Positions 30,971 through 41,825 of a stretch of DNA of 64,000 nt are shown piece by piece (within the stretch, counting starts at the first letter, position 1; each line of letters starts with the position of its first letter). This DNA is from Buddleja alternifolia. Its lineage: Eukaryota > Streptophyta > Magnoliopsida > Lamiales > Scrophulariaceae. Location: positions 27,902,480 through 27,966,479 of the forward strand of contig CM033397.1 in the NCBI GenBank assembly GCA_019426215.1, in the 5' to 3' direction. The notes beneath the pieces are model-generated. The model searched no databases and was not told the origin of the DNA. It saw nothing but the letters and a program-made list of their open reading frames with translations. Both the position numbers and the translations under genes were made by a program.

Positions 30971-32440
30971 TTTCTTTTATTGCATTCTTTCTTTTCTTTT
31001 GTGCCTTTGTTTTTTTTTTCTCCCCCTTGACTCGTTTTAATATGGTTTCCTTTGAGTTTTCTCTCGTTCAGGTTTTGATCACAGTTTGATCCTGGGATAT
31101 GAGCCCATCACCATGCTCCCCCCGTTTCTCTCCATTTCAGGGTTTTATCGCTTATCCCTCTTACATTGCATTTATTTCATGAACATTGAGGACAATGTTT
31201 AATTTAAGTTTGGGGGTACAACATTGTTGATATAGAATTCATGAATTGGTGCACCCTTGCATGAGAGCATAATGCGTTTGAATATCTCTACTCTCTCAAA
31301 GTCAAAGTCTCTTATCTGTGGTCAACATGTCATATGTTGTGACTTGAAAGCCCTTTTTAGTCATGCTTATGCAATTTTTTTTTAGGATTTAAAACGTTGG
31401 ACTTTCAATTTTGTTGACTATGAAGTGTGTATTAATGTTGTAAAGTCATAAAATGATTTAGGCCATCTTTCATTGTTGTTAGCCTTACATTTTGGCCTTC
31501 TCTATATTGCATAATCTCTAGACCTTGATTTGAGCCGTATTGATAAGAATGGAGTGTGCTAAGTACACTAGAAACCACCATTCGTCTTTATTTCATATGC
31601 CAAGACAACCACCTTCTAGCCTAAAAGAAAAACAATGTCTTGCACCCAATCAAGAGAGTTTAGAACTTCATATCATTTGACTTGAATATGGGTAGTCACC
31701 TTGTTTTGATTTGAATGTATATGAGTTAGATAGTGATGTTTTGGCCATGTTGGGATATTGGAGGTTTGAAGTATTATGTAAAAAAAGGGGATGAAATGAA
31801 AACTTGAGCAATGGGCTAAATAGTCGAGAGAGAGATAGATATATATATGAAAAAAAAAATTGTGCTCTCGACTAGGCTTGAATCTTGGCACTCATTTTGA
31901 TCATTTGGCTTGGAATTTTGTGTACAACCCGATATGAAAAGAAACAAGTTTGGGGGTTGTAAGTTGAAAAGCAAAAGAGAATGAAAAAGGGATAAGTGAT
32001 AAGTTGTGAAAGTTTATGTAGTCTATTTGAGAATTTAGATTGATGATTTTGAGTTATAGGCTCTCTTGACTTAGTCACTTTATCCATATCTTCCAGTCCT
32101 AGCCATCACCTAGCCTTACGTTACAAACCGGAAAGACCTTTTGATTGTGACTTTTGCACTTTATACACACCGATGGGTTAATGAATGTTGAATTGTTCCA
32201 ATGTCTTTACTTTCCAATTGATTTGCATAATCTTGTCCAAAGTGTGCTCTTGACATGAACATGGGCGTGGGAGTTCATGATTTAGGGATGGAAACTAAGA
32301 TTTTGTGAGGTTTTCAAATTGTTGAATGTTCAAAAGCATCGTGTAGTTTTTCATAATCAATTTTGAAGATATAATGCTTGCTGTTGTGTGTATGAATTGA
32401 CAAATGAAAATTTCAATCTTCATGTGTGTGCTTGATTGTA
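30971..32440 (+). other. Non-coding 3' region of gypsy E with internal polypurine motif
   Basis: The internal polypurine motif is at 31184-31217 (CATTGAGGACAATG then AAGTTTGGGGG). No ORF2 and no three stem-loop cluster were found. The rest is AT-rich with no recognised feature. Confidence 0.65.
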
Positions 32441-32478
32441 TTTGATCGAGGACGATCAAAGCTAAGTTTGGGGGTAGT
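32441..32478 (+). promoter_or_regulatory. Pre-PPT hairpin and polypurine tract of gypsy E
   Basis: TTTGATCGAGGACGATCAAA is a perfect 8-bp stem with loop AGGA, followed by AAGTTTGGGGG before the 3' LTR. The stem pairs differ from A' (TTGCTCG/CGAGCAA) by matched changes on both arms. Confidence 0.82.
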
Positions 32479-34021
32479 TGATATATGTTATTTTTACACT
32501 AGTTTTCCCCCGTTTATTCACTTGGTTTTGATTATTTTCATGATAATTTGATGACATATGATGCTTGGACCCTTGTTTTCTCATATTTTCTAGAATAACA
32601 TATCATTTGGAGAAAAGAACAAGAATTGAAGATAAATCATGCATAAAGATACAAATTGTCTGCGCAGTGCTAGAGTTTATGGAATAGATTTCTCTACCCA
32701 TGTCCAAATTACACACTTCTTATACAAATAGAAACATAAGAGGCAAAGGTACATTTCTTATGTTGAAGACAAAGATCAGATATGTAGGGAAGGAGGTGAA
32801 AACGTCATCGGAAGAGACGTCTTACGATGGAGTTTTCACATTCAGTGACTTGTGAGACAATTTTGTCATCTTTAACGTTTGATTTCGGCCCTAGTGTCTT
32901 CTGGAGAGTTGTAGATCTTTGTTTTAGGATTCTACAGCAACTTGAATCAGTGAATTCCGACATCGGTAGAGAAAGTTATGCGAAGTTTACCAAAACTGGT
33001 TGGAGCAGCAGGGCACGAACGCCGCGGCGTTCAACAAGCGAACGCCGCGGCGTTCGAGGCAGCGGGTTGGTTTATAAATACCCCTTTTAGCCATTTTTTA
33101 CCCTAACTCACCTTGGATATCAGCAACCACACGAAAATAGAGAGAGGGAGAGCTTAGAAGAGAAGATTAAAGGTCAAAACATGGAGAATTCAACAAGGAA
33201 TCCACATCTCTACAAGAATTAGGGAGTTTTTATATATTTGTTTCTTGAATTTGTTCAAATCTCCTATGACTTGTATGATTTATATTTGCACTTTTGACAT
33301 GAATATGAGCTAAACTTGTTTGATTGAGGCCATGGATAGGCCGTTTATGTTATTTTGATTGTTGATTTGTTGGTGTTTATTGGATTAATTTTGGTTTTAG
33401 CTATGTATTCAATATTTGATCTCAATGCTACATTTGCTTGATCACCAAGTGTTTGATAAAATGCCTAGGTTAGAGATCGAGAGATAATAACCTAGGGAAG
33501 ATATAAACATTGAATACCCTATAGTTAAACCGACTAGAGATAGACTCGGTTTCTTTAGGTGGCTTTCCATTCACGTGGGGAATTCCTAGACCTTAAATGC
33601 ATCCTCGTTAATCGGGTTTTCATATAGAGATATATAGGAAATCGTTACCAAGGGTAGGGTTGCTATGCCAAGAGATTGGGTAGTACGTACGTTAGGGAAT
33701 TTCGCCTTAGCTAAATCAATCTAATAATCCAATAGAACCTAAATCACAATCTAAATGCATAATCGGTTGAACCATGTGCCTTGATCGCTTCTCTTTATTG
33801 TTTCCTCCCTTTATTTGGTGTGACGTTGCCTTAGTTTATTTTCTAGTATTTATTAATTAGTTAATCAACCTTTCTATCGACCGATTTAACTTAGAATTGA
33901 GTAATATAGTAGTCTTGGTACTTAGATTATAGTTGTCCCTGCGGATACGATAACCCCGGATTTAGAAATCCACTTTACTACTTACGCGACCTAGTTCTCT
34001 TGCTAGGATTTTGTCGTGTCA
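32479..34021 (+). repeat. 3' LTR of gypsy E (1543 bp)
   Basis: Same ends as the 5' LTR, TATA box at 33073-33080, and two palindrome units at 33017-33055 against four in the 5' LTR. An open frame starting at 34011 in its last bases continues into copia C integrase by chance. Confidence 0.93.
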
Positions 34022-36687
34022 ATCCTTCACGAGAAAACCTCATCTATCTACCTTTAGAATACTTGAACTACGTCACATGGATCTGTTTGGACCCGTTCAA
34101 ACTATCAGTGTGAGTGGTAAAAAGTATACTTTGGTGATAGTGAATGATTTCTCTCGATTCACTTGGGTGGAATTCCTTTCATCCAAAGATAAAACATGTG
34201 ACAAGTTAACACTGCTTATTCGGCAACTTCAAACATTGAAAAATCTTAAAGTTGCAAGAATAAGAAGCGATCACGGTACTGAGTTTACTAACAAGGTTGT
34301 TGAGAAGTTTTGTGCAGAGAATGGAATACATCATGAGTATTCAGCTCCCAGAACTCCCCAACAGAATGGTGTTGCTGAGCGCTAGAACAGAACGCACAAG
34401 GAAGCCGCTAGGACAATGTTAGAAGAGTCCAAGCTTGCTCCTAGGCTTTGGGCCGAAGCGATCAACACTGCTTGTTACACTCAAAACCGTTGCATGATCA
34501 ACAAACAGCATGGGAAAACTCCATATGAACTATGGAAGGGACGTAAGCCAAATGTTTCATATTTTCTCGTCTTTAGTTCTAAATGTTTTATCCATAATAA
34601 TGGATCCCAAAGCCTAAAGACATTTGATCCTAAAGAGGATGAGGGAACCTTTCTAGGCTACGCCAAGAATGGAAAGAATTTTTGCATCCTGAATAAGATC
34701 AAATCGAAGGTTGAGGAATCTATTCATGTTGTTTTTGATGATGCTAACCAAGAACCGAGTAAGGTTAATATAAATGATGTAGGAGTTGAAGATCTATGTC
34801 ATCAAGCATCTAAGATTACCATTGATGATGATAGTGACGACGATGATGAGATCTCAGTGCCACTTCCTAAGATTACTCGTGAGGATATTTCGGATAACAA
34901 TGAAAGATCTACTGATGATCATGAAGAAAGTGATCATCGAGAGCAAACAAGGATTGGTGAACTTGAAGCGCCTACACAAGAGGGAAGTTAAGCATCTGAT
35001 CGTCAAGCGCCTGTTCAACCTCTTAACCCTTTCCAACCAGATAGACTATGGCTGTGTGATCATCCACCTGAGCAGATTATTGGAGATATTGGAGCGCCTG
35101 TTAGGACTAGAGCCGCTACATTCAATGAGGCCATGTTCGCAAGCTTTTTATCTCAAATGGAACCTATGAAAGTGGATGAAGCGCTAAGCGTCCCAAGTTG
35201 GATTGAAGCCATGCAAGAAGAGCTTAATTAGTTTGACCGTAGTAAGGTTTGGACGCTAGTACCAAGACCAACTCACCAAGGAGTTATTGGAACTAGATGG
35301 GTATATAGAAACACGATGGATGAGAATGACATTGTGATAAGGAACAAGGCTAGACTCGTTGCTCAAGGACATTGTCAAGAAGAGGTCATTGACTTTGATT
35401 AGACATATGCTCCAGTCGCCCGTCATGAAGCAAATCGTATGTTTCTAGCGTATGCAGCGTTCAACAAATTTACAGTGTATCAAATGGACGTGAAGAGTGC
35501 TTTCCTAAATGGTAAACTCCAAGAAGAAGTATATGTGGAGCAATCACCGGGATTCATCAACAACCATGGTAAGAGTATGGTTTATAAGCTAGACAAAGCA
35601 CTTTATGGGCTTAAGCAAGCACCCTGGGCATGGTGTGACACTCTCTCTATCTTTCTTATTGGTTAGCTTTTCAAAAGGCAGCGTTGATACAACGTTATTT
35701 AAAATTACCAATGATGAAGATATTCTCTTAGTACAAATTTTTGTTGATGATATTGTATTTGACTTTACTAATAAGCGTCTGTGTGAGAAATTTTCAAAAA
35801 TGATGCAAGAACAATTTAAAATGAGCATGATGGGTGAATTAACTTTCTTCTTAGGATTACAAGTTAAAAAACTCCCTAATGGCATATTTATTAACCAAGC
35901 TAAATATACAAGAGATATGATTAAGAAATTTGATATGGAAAATGCATCATTTTCAAAAATTCCAATGAGCCAAACGCTTAACTTGGATAAAGATGAAAGT
36001 GAAAAGAATATTGATATCATTAATTATAGAGGTATCATTGGATCACTTCTTTATCTTACTGCTAGTAGACCTGATATTATGTTTTCAGTATGCATTTGTG
36101 CACGGTTTCAAGCCGATCCTAAAGAGTCACACTTAATTGCTGCCAAGAAGATCCTTAAATACCTAAAAGGCACACAAAATGTGGGCTTATGGTATCCTAG
36201 GGACTCTCCTTTTGAACTAATTGGTTATTCAGATGCAGATTTTGCAAGCTGTAAAATAGATCGTAAGAGTACTAGTGGTACATGTCAATTTCTAGGTGAT
36301 AGGTTAGTTTCATGGCATAGTAAGAAACAACAATCCATAGCTACCTCTACTGCCAAAGCTGAGTATGTAGCTGCAGGAAGTTCTTGTGCACAAGTGTTAT
36401 GGATGAGGCAACAACTTAGAGATTATGGTATAATCCTAGATCCAACCCCCATTCATTGTGATAACCAAAGCGCTCTAGCCATGACTCAAAATCCTGTTCT
36501 TCACTCTAGAACCAAACATATTGACATTAGATACCATTTTCTTCGTGACCATGTTCAAAAGAAAGATATCTCCATGCATTTTATTGGATCTGACAAACAA
36601 TTGGCAGATATCTTCACCAAAGCGCTCAACGAACAACGTTTTCTCACTTTGAGAAATGAATTAGGTATGATTGATTTAAACGCTTAA
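34022..36687 (+). pseudogene. pol: Copia C pol, second part: integrase core, RT, RNase H (decayed)
   Basis: Integrase core with HMDLFGP, RSDHGTEF and GVAER (DDE residues kept) up to a TAG at about 34383, then the block KTPYELWKGRKPN, an acidic linker and a stop at 34989. The RT N-terminal part has stops at about 35229 and 35400 and [15 protein letters not shown] at about 35470. A frame change near 35665 is followed by FVDDIVFD (Y to F in the YVDD motif) and RNase H with YSDADFAS, AEYVAAGS and HCDNQSALAM. It ends DLNA then TAA. Several stops and one frameshift rule out function. Confidence 0.93.
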
Positions 36688-37509
36688 TCATTATGCATCA
36701 TATTTTATTAGAAATATGATTTAGGGGGAATCCACTTTATTTATGTCCAAAAGTTTTTGAAAAGTTGTTTAAGGAATCAAACTTAAGGGGAACCTTAAAA
36801 TTGTACTTGAAACATATTCCAAGCGTCAATAATCAAGAACTTTCATATGCATGATCATCAACGCTCAGAATTATTTATGCCAAATGTGTTGACGCTAAAG
36901 TATAAAAGTATCTTGATTTCAAGCGTCAATATAAATTTAACAACGATGGTATCTGTTAAGCGTTGAACATCTCCCACTCAACACTTAATATAAAATTATT
37001 TATAAAACTCATGCATAAATTTTACAAGTAGTGGATAGACTCAGCAGTGTATGTTGTAATCTATCTACACGCTTCCATCACATCAAACTGGCGGGTAATC
37101 AAAACTTTTCAAAATGGCGGTTCAGAAATAGCACGTGTTTATGTACGTGTTAGTGTATAATTAGACGCGTGTACTACACTTTGAAAATCCCAAACGTTTT
37201 TCAAAATTTAACTCTCGGATGTCAAATCATGATATATGGGAGTTACCAAATGTAACTTCTCTCTCTTACACAAAACTCGCGTCTACAGTTAATATTTTCA
37301 TAGCCGAGATTCAAAATCAACAGAAAGTCTTTACACGTGTCTAAATCCTACAGAGACTAGCAAACACAAGTTTCAAAATTTTTCTTCTGTGTCATTTAAA
37401 ACACAATTTTTACAGAAAATTATTTACTGTACTCTCTGCAAATTTTACTCTCTTTCTCTCTCTCTTTCAAAGCAAAAGAAAACACCTCAGTTCATCTCTT
37501 TCACTAAAA
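36688..37509 (+). other. Spacer between pol and third ORF of copia C with G-box motifs and CT-rich leader
   Basis: Polypurine motif TTTAGGGGGAA at about 36720, another near 36786. CACGTG motifs at 37132-37137 and 37334-37339, with TACGTG at 37144 and an ACGCGT-type site nearby. A CT-repeat run (about 37447-37470) precedes the third ORF by about 40 bp. The arrangement looks like a small plant promoter with a leader and is repeated in copia A. Confidence 0.5.
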
Positions 37510-40500
37510 ATGGCACCAAAGAAATTTGCTTCTACTTTGGCCGAGCCTATCATCAAGGTGACTGAAGGCCTTGTTCTCGATTGGAAATTTCTGTATGAAC
37601 AACCTCAGATCAACCTAACTGATATGATGGACATGGTAACTAAGGCTGGGCTCAAAACTTTCGTTACTAAGTATTCCTATCTGTTTCTAACGGAAGTCGA
37701 CATCTTCTGGAAAATCGCTAAACTCTCTGTAGATAAGAAGTCTATCTCTTGTCTCATCCTTATGTCCAAGAAGGAGCCACTAAAGGAATTTGTTTTGTCT
37801 GCTGCTTCTATTGCCAAGAACTTCAATCTCCCAAATGAGGGTGAGGCATTGGATTGCGTCACTTTGAATCAAATCAAAGAAGCATGGACAACCATGAGTG
37901 CTTACGAAGGTGTACCCTACAAACAGCACTTTGAGAAGAAAGATCTGGTATCCAAATACCGACTGTTGGCTGACTTTTGCAGCAAGATTATAGAATGCAG
38001 AGTGGGTACCTTTGATAAGGTGAACCCAGTGCAATTTCAGATGATGACGGCGATACTCCTCAATCTTAAGATAAACTGGAGTGAGTATGTATTTGGAAGG
38101 TTTAGAGACTGCTTAAGCGCCCAAAATAAACCTTATGGGCTCATTTTGAGCGATCTATTGTGTCAATCAGACTGTGTCTACTCATCTGGTCAACCATTGA
38201 ACAAGACTAAGATGCTGGGAAAAAAGATTCTGAACAATCTGTTCAACCCTCCCAAGGTTGGTGGTGCTGCTAGACCACTCTCTGAGCGTCTGGAAGTACG
38301 CGAAGCATCAGATGAAGAAGCTGAGCGTCCAGTTCCAGAAGAAGCCGTGAAGCGTCCGGCTGCAACAAAGAAGAGGGCTCCTAGAAAGCCCAAGGCTCAA
38401 GTCATTCCTTCTCCTCAAAAGAATGATGAGGACACTGATGAGGATGCAGAGGACAAGATTCCTCTCATCAGGCATAGGAAGCTGAAGGGAATTATTAAAC
38501 AAATAAACTTTGAGGAATCATCTACCGTCCCTCCCGCTCCAATGCTCAAACCCATTGAAGGAGTCAATGTAAAGAAAATCTTTAAGCGTACCAGGACAAG
38601 CAAGCGTCAAGCTACTCCTGTACCGGAGAAGCCTGAGACTATTGAGCCAAGCGCTCAAGTTGCTGTTGAGCCAAGCGCTCATGTTGCTGTTGAGACAAGT
38701 TCTCAGGCTTTAGTTCCAGCTGCTGCTGAAGCATCAACAGACGTCCATCTAGATGTTGAGATAACAGAAGTTGTGGCCATTGCCAAAGATGTTGTTGCAG
38801 CTGCTGCTACACTTGAAGTAGAACAACCTGCTCCTCAAATGATTCCAGAGTCAATTAATGTTTCGGCTATAACAGAGGCACGCTTAGAAGGTCAGAGCAT
38901 TGCTGAAGGCGTTACAAAGCCAAGGCACTTCTTAAAGATGGGCCCATTGAAGACGATTGATCATTCAATTAATTTTATGCCCCCAGCGCTCGAAGAAGAC
39001 TTCATTCCGGCTGGATATAATGAAGAAAGATACATTAATGCTGAGAATGAGGTAGCCTTGCTAATTGACATTGATAATCAGATCAGAGATATAGTGTTCC
39101 ACACTGAGCTGACAGAAATTGAGAGGAAGTACTATCTGGCCCTTCAACTTGGTAAATCTCCTGGTCAGATACCATCTTCTCTTATTCTTCAACAAGACAG
39201 ACAAGGAGGAAAAACTCCTAGGTGTGATGTGGATCTCACCTACTACCTAGATTATGGGCACAGTAAGTCTACTGGTTTTGCTCTGAGAGACTACATCATC
39301 AGAGTATATGATCCTTTTCGCCCAGAGTTTCTCAACCCTTCAGAGGAAGTTTTGAACAGAGAAGGTTACACACGTTATCCTCTTATAGCAAACAGTGATG
39401 AGAATAAGAATTTTGTCAATCCTCTTTGACTATGGAAGAATAAAGGAATTGATGCTAGTGAGCGTCTCGAATCTCTAACGAATTTGATCCAGACTGAAGC
39501 TGATGCATATTTTGATAGTGTCTGGAATGCTAACTATCAAACTGATAGATATCGCTTTGAGTCTATCAGAGATATCCATCATGAAGGCATTCGAGCTATG
39601 GTTAATGCTGGCACAGACTACTGCATGGCCGAAGTCAACTAGGTTGAAGCGTATGTGGGTCATAGATATACGTTCACAGAATTAGTACAAGCTCCTCATC
39701 TATTTGGCATAGGCATGCATGACAAGAAGCGTCAGTTTGCCAGGTATTGTCTTAAGAAGCGTCAACTGAGAGTTCGACCTATTCTCAAGCTCCCACTAAT
39801 TGGACATCAAATTGAGCAGTGTTTGCGCCAAGAGCTTCACAGACTGTCCATTACTCCTCTTCACTTCAACACTAATACATCAACCAGTGGCAGTACTTCA
39901 ATATAGTGCTTGAATTTTGCTCCAAGCCACTGCGATGACAACTTCAACATGATGGTGAAGATTTTGTCTCCCGTATCTCTTTTCGACAGAATCTTCACTG
40001 CAAATCTCAGAAGCTAGAATGGCTCCATAATCTACCCCTTTCGAGGATATCCCTTGCTCCCGTCTATTCGCAAAGAGGTACCTCAGTCACTATGAGTTTG
40101 TCCTCTCATTGCTGGAAAGAAATCAGGGACTGGCTCAAGCTATCTATCCTTATCTGGAAGAGTACTATAATTCGTATGTTCATGAATCTCAACGTCTTCA
40201 AAGTCTTCCAACAGACAGGTTGATTGGATTTTCTAGGAATTAATGCCCAGATTTGATTTTCTCTATCTACCAAGCATCGTCCAAAATCTTTCCAAATCAT
40301 GTGCTGGATATCATTGGTCCAATGTACATCAGGGCCATAGATAGTCCTCTGTGCACATTCATTCAAGGGACCTGCATCTCTCATTCCAAGCTGACTCAAC
40401 TGTTAGAAGTTGCTTCAGATTCTTATGCTACTCTCACTTCGTGGAACTTCCAATTTGATGATTTCGTCCAGCGGAGTCAGTGATTGAGGAAGCGCCTGCT

Positions 40501-41613
40501 AAGTTAGTAGAAGCGTCTGCACCTTCCGAAGTTGAAAATATTCCAGCGTCTGCTGACGAACCCATTCAAGCGTCTCAACCAGAGGATACTCCTGACGCTC
40601 CTGAACTTGTTATTGCTGATACTGCTGAGAATCTTCAAACTGATGTACGAGGTACAATTTTTTATCCTGCATATCAAGCTCCCCTTGACTAACTCAAGCA
40701 TACATCCAGATTAAAGCGCCCGGCTCCTCAAGCGGCTCTATCAGATGTTGGTCAAGTCTTTGGACCTTTTCTGCAATCTGTCTTAGAGGAGATGAGGAAT
40801 CAAGGTACTCAGAATGAAGAATCACTCCACTGGATTAAGACAGATCTGGCAAAGATTGAGTCTCAAATCATGAATGCTCAAATCGGTCATATGAAAGGTT
40901 CTGCACAAGCGGCTGTGGATGAGTGTCGTAGAGATTTTCAAGAGATGAATGATGCTACCAATGCTAAGCATCTAGCAATGCACGAATACTTCGATAAGCG
41001 TTTTAATGATGTTACAGCTTCATTGTCTCAGATTGCTTCTCAAGTTAATCTATTCACAGAACATTTTCTGAAGGTTGATGATGGCAATAAGGGGGACAAG
41101 AAAAGAACAAGAGAAAAGAAAAGAGCCTCTAGTTCAAGAGCTCAAGATCCTCCGCCGAAGCGTCAACAATTATCTACTCTCTCTGCGTTAAGACTCCCAT
41201 CCGGGATACTTGCTTATGGAGTAAGTGATTCTGCTGGAGCGCCTAGCAGAACGCTAAGAGAACCTCCACTAGCACTATATCCAAATCTACCAATACCTTC
41301 TAGAGCACGCCTTGAACAGTTTGACATTCCTCTTCAAAGATCATCTATTCCAGAACCTACAGATCCAAGAATCTTAGTTAAAGAGAGGTAGTTGACTGAC
41401 TTCAACAGAGCTTTCCGAATTTGCTTAAGGTATATGGGTATTGACACGACTGAATGGGAAAGACACTTTGTAGCTTTCAAGAAGAGACAAAAGGAAGAAA
41501 ATAAGCTCATAATCAACAAAGATCATGAAGCCATGATAACTTTGGAAGATAGCCTAACTGAAGCTATTCGAGCTGAAATGCCCAAGCGTTACATATTTAG
41601 ACCAAGTCGTTAA
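37510..41613 (+). pseudogene. Third ORF of copia C, about 1370 codons long, with stops and frameshifts
   Basis: The ATG at 37510 (MAPKKFAST) opens 639 codons to a TGA at 39427. The same frame continues through further stops (about 39640, 39904, 40015), changes frame near 40090 and again near 40465, and stays recognisable to 41613. N-terminal region (residues about 30-230): conserved with copia A ORF3, including KYRLLADFCSKIIECR, FDKVN and LKINWSEYVFGRF. Then a Lys/Pro/Arg-rich stretch (about 280-310), Ala/Val/Pro repeats (EPSAQVAVEPSAHVAVE), and in the last third a long heptad-like segment (about 40795-41080). No signal peptide or clear membrane segment is seen, so envelope function is not supported. 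The pattern of the N-terminal region resembles ORF2 of gypsy B and D (inference). Confidence 0.75.
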
Positions 41614-41825
41614 GGATTCTTGATTTGCATTATCTATATTCTTGTCTCTTATGTAATTTTTTGTTTAGTTGTAAAATGCTTGTAATCATTGTCATATATA
41701 AAATGCATTTTTCAGCTGAAACAACTCGTTGAAGCGTAACTAACTTTAACTAACCTTATCTAACTAAAGCTAACTTTTATTTTGGCTGTTTAACTCTTGA
41801 ACTATAAAAGAGTAAGTATTGCCAT
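41614..41825 (+). other. 3' non-coding tail of copia C up to gypsy D
   Basis: AT-rich, including a repeat of AACTAAC/TAACTAA steps (about 41736-41775). The last five bases, gccat, are the target site of gypsy D. The tail resumes at 54711 directly before the copia polypurine tract. Confidence 0.7.

Larger units (their letters stand above)
28051..34021 (+). mobile_element. Gypsy E: non-autonomous Athila-related element with its own ORFs
   Basis: A 5971-bp element with target duplication atcct (28046-28050 and 34022-34026). LTRs are 28051-29644 and 32479-34021; the tRNA-Asp primer site is exact. It has no gag, protease, RT or integrase. In their place are two overlapping ORFs of unknown function. 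The post-pol hairpin, internal polypurine motif and pre-PPT hairpin are all present as in B and D, which ties E to the same lineage and suggests that it is moved by proteins of a related autonomous element. Its LTRs differ by about 20 substitutions by eye plus a 51-bp length difference. Confidence 0.92.
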
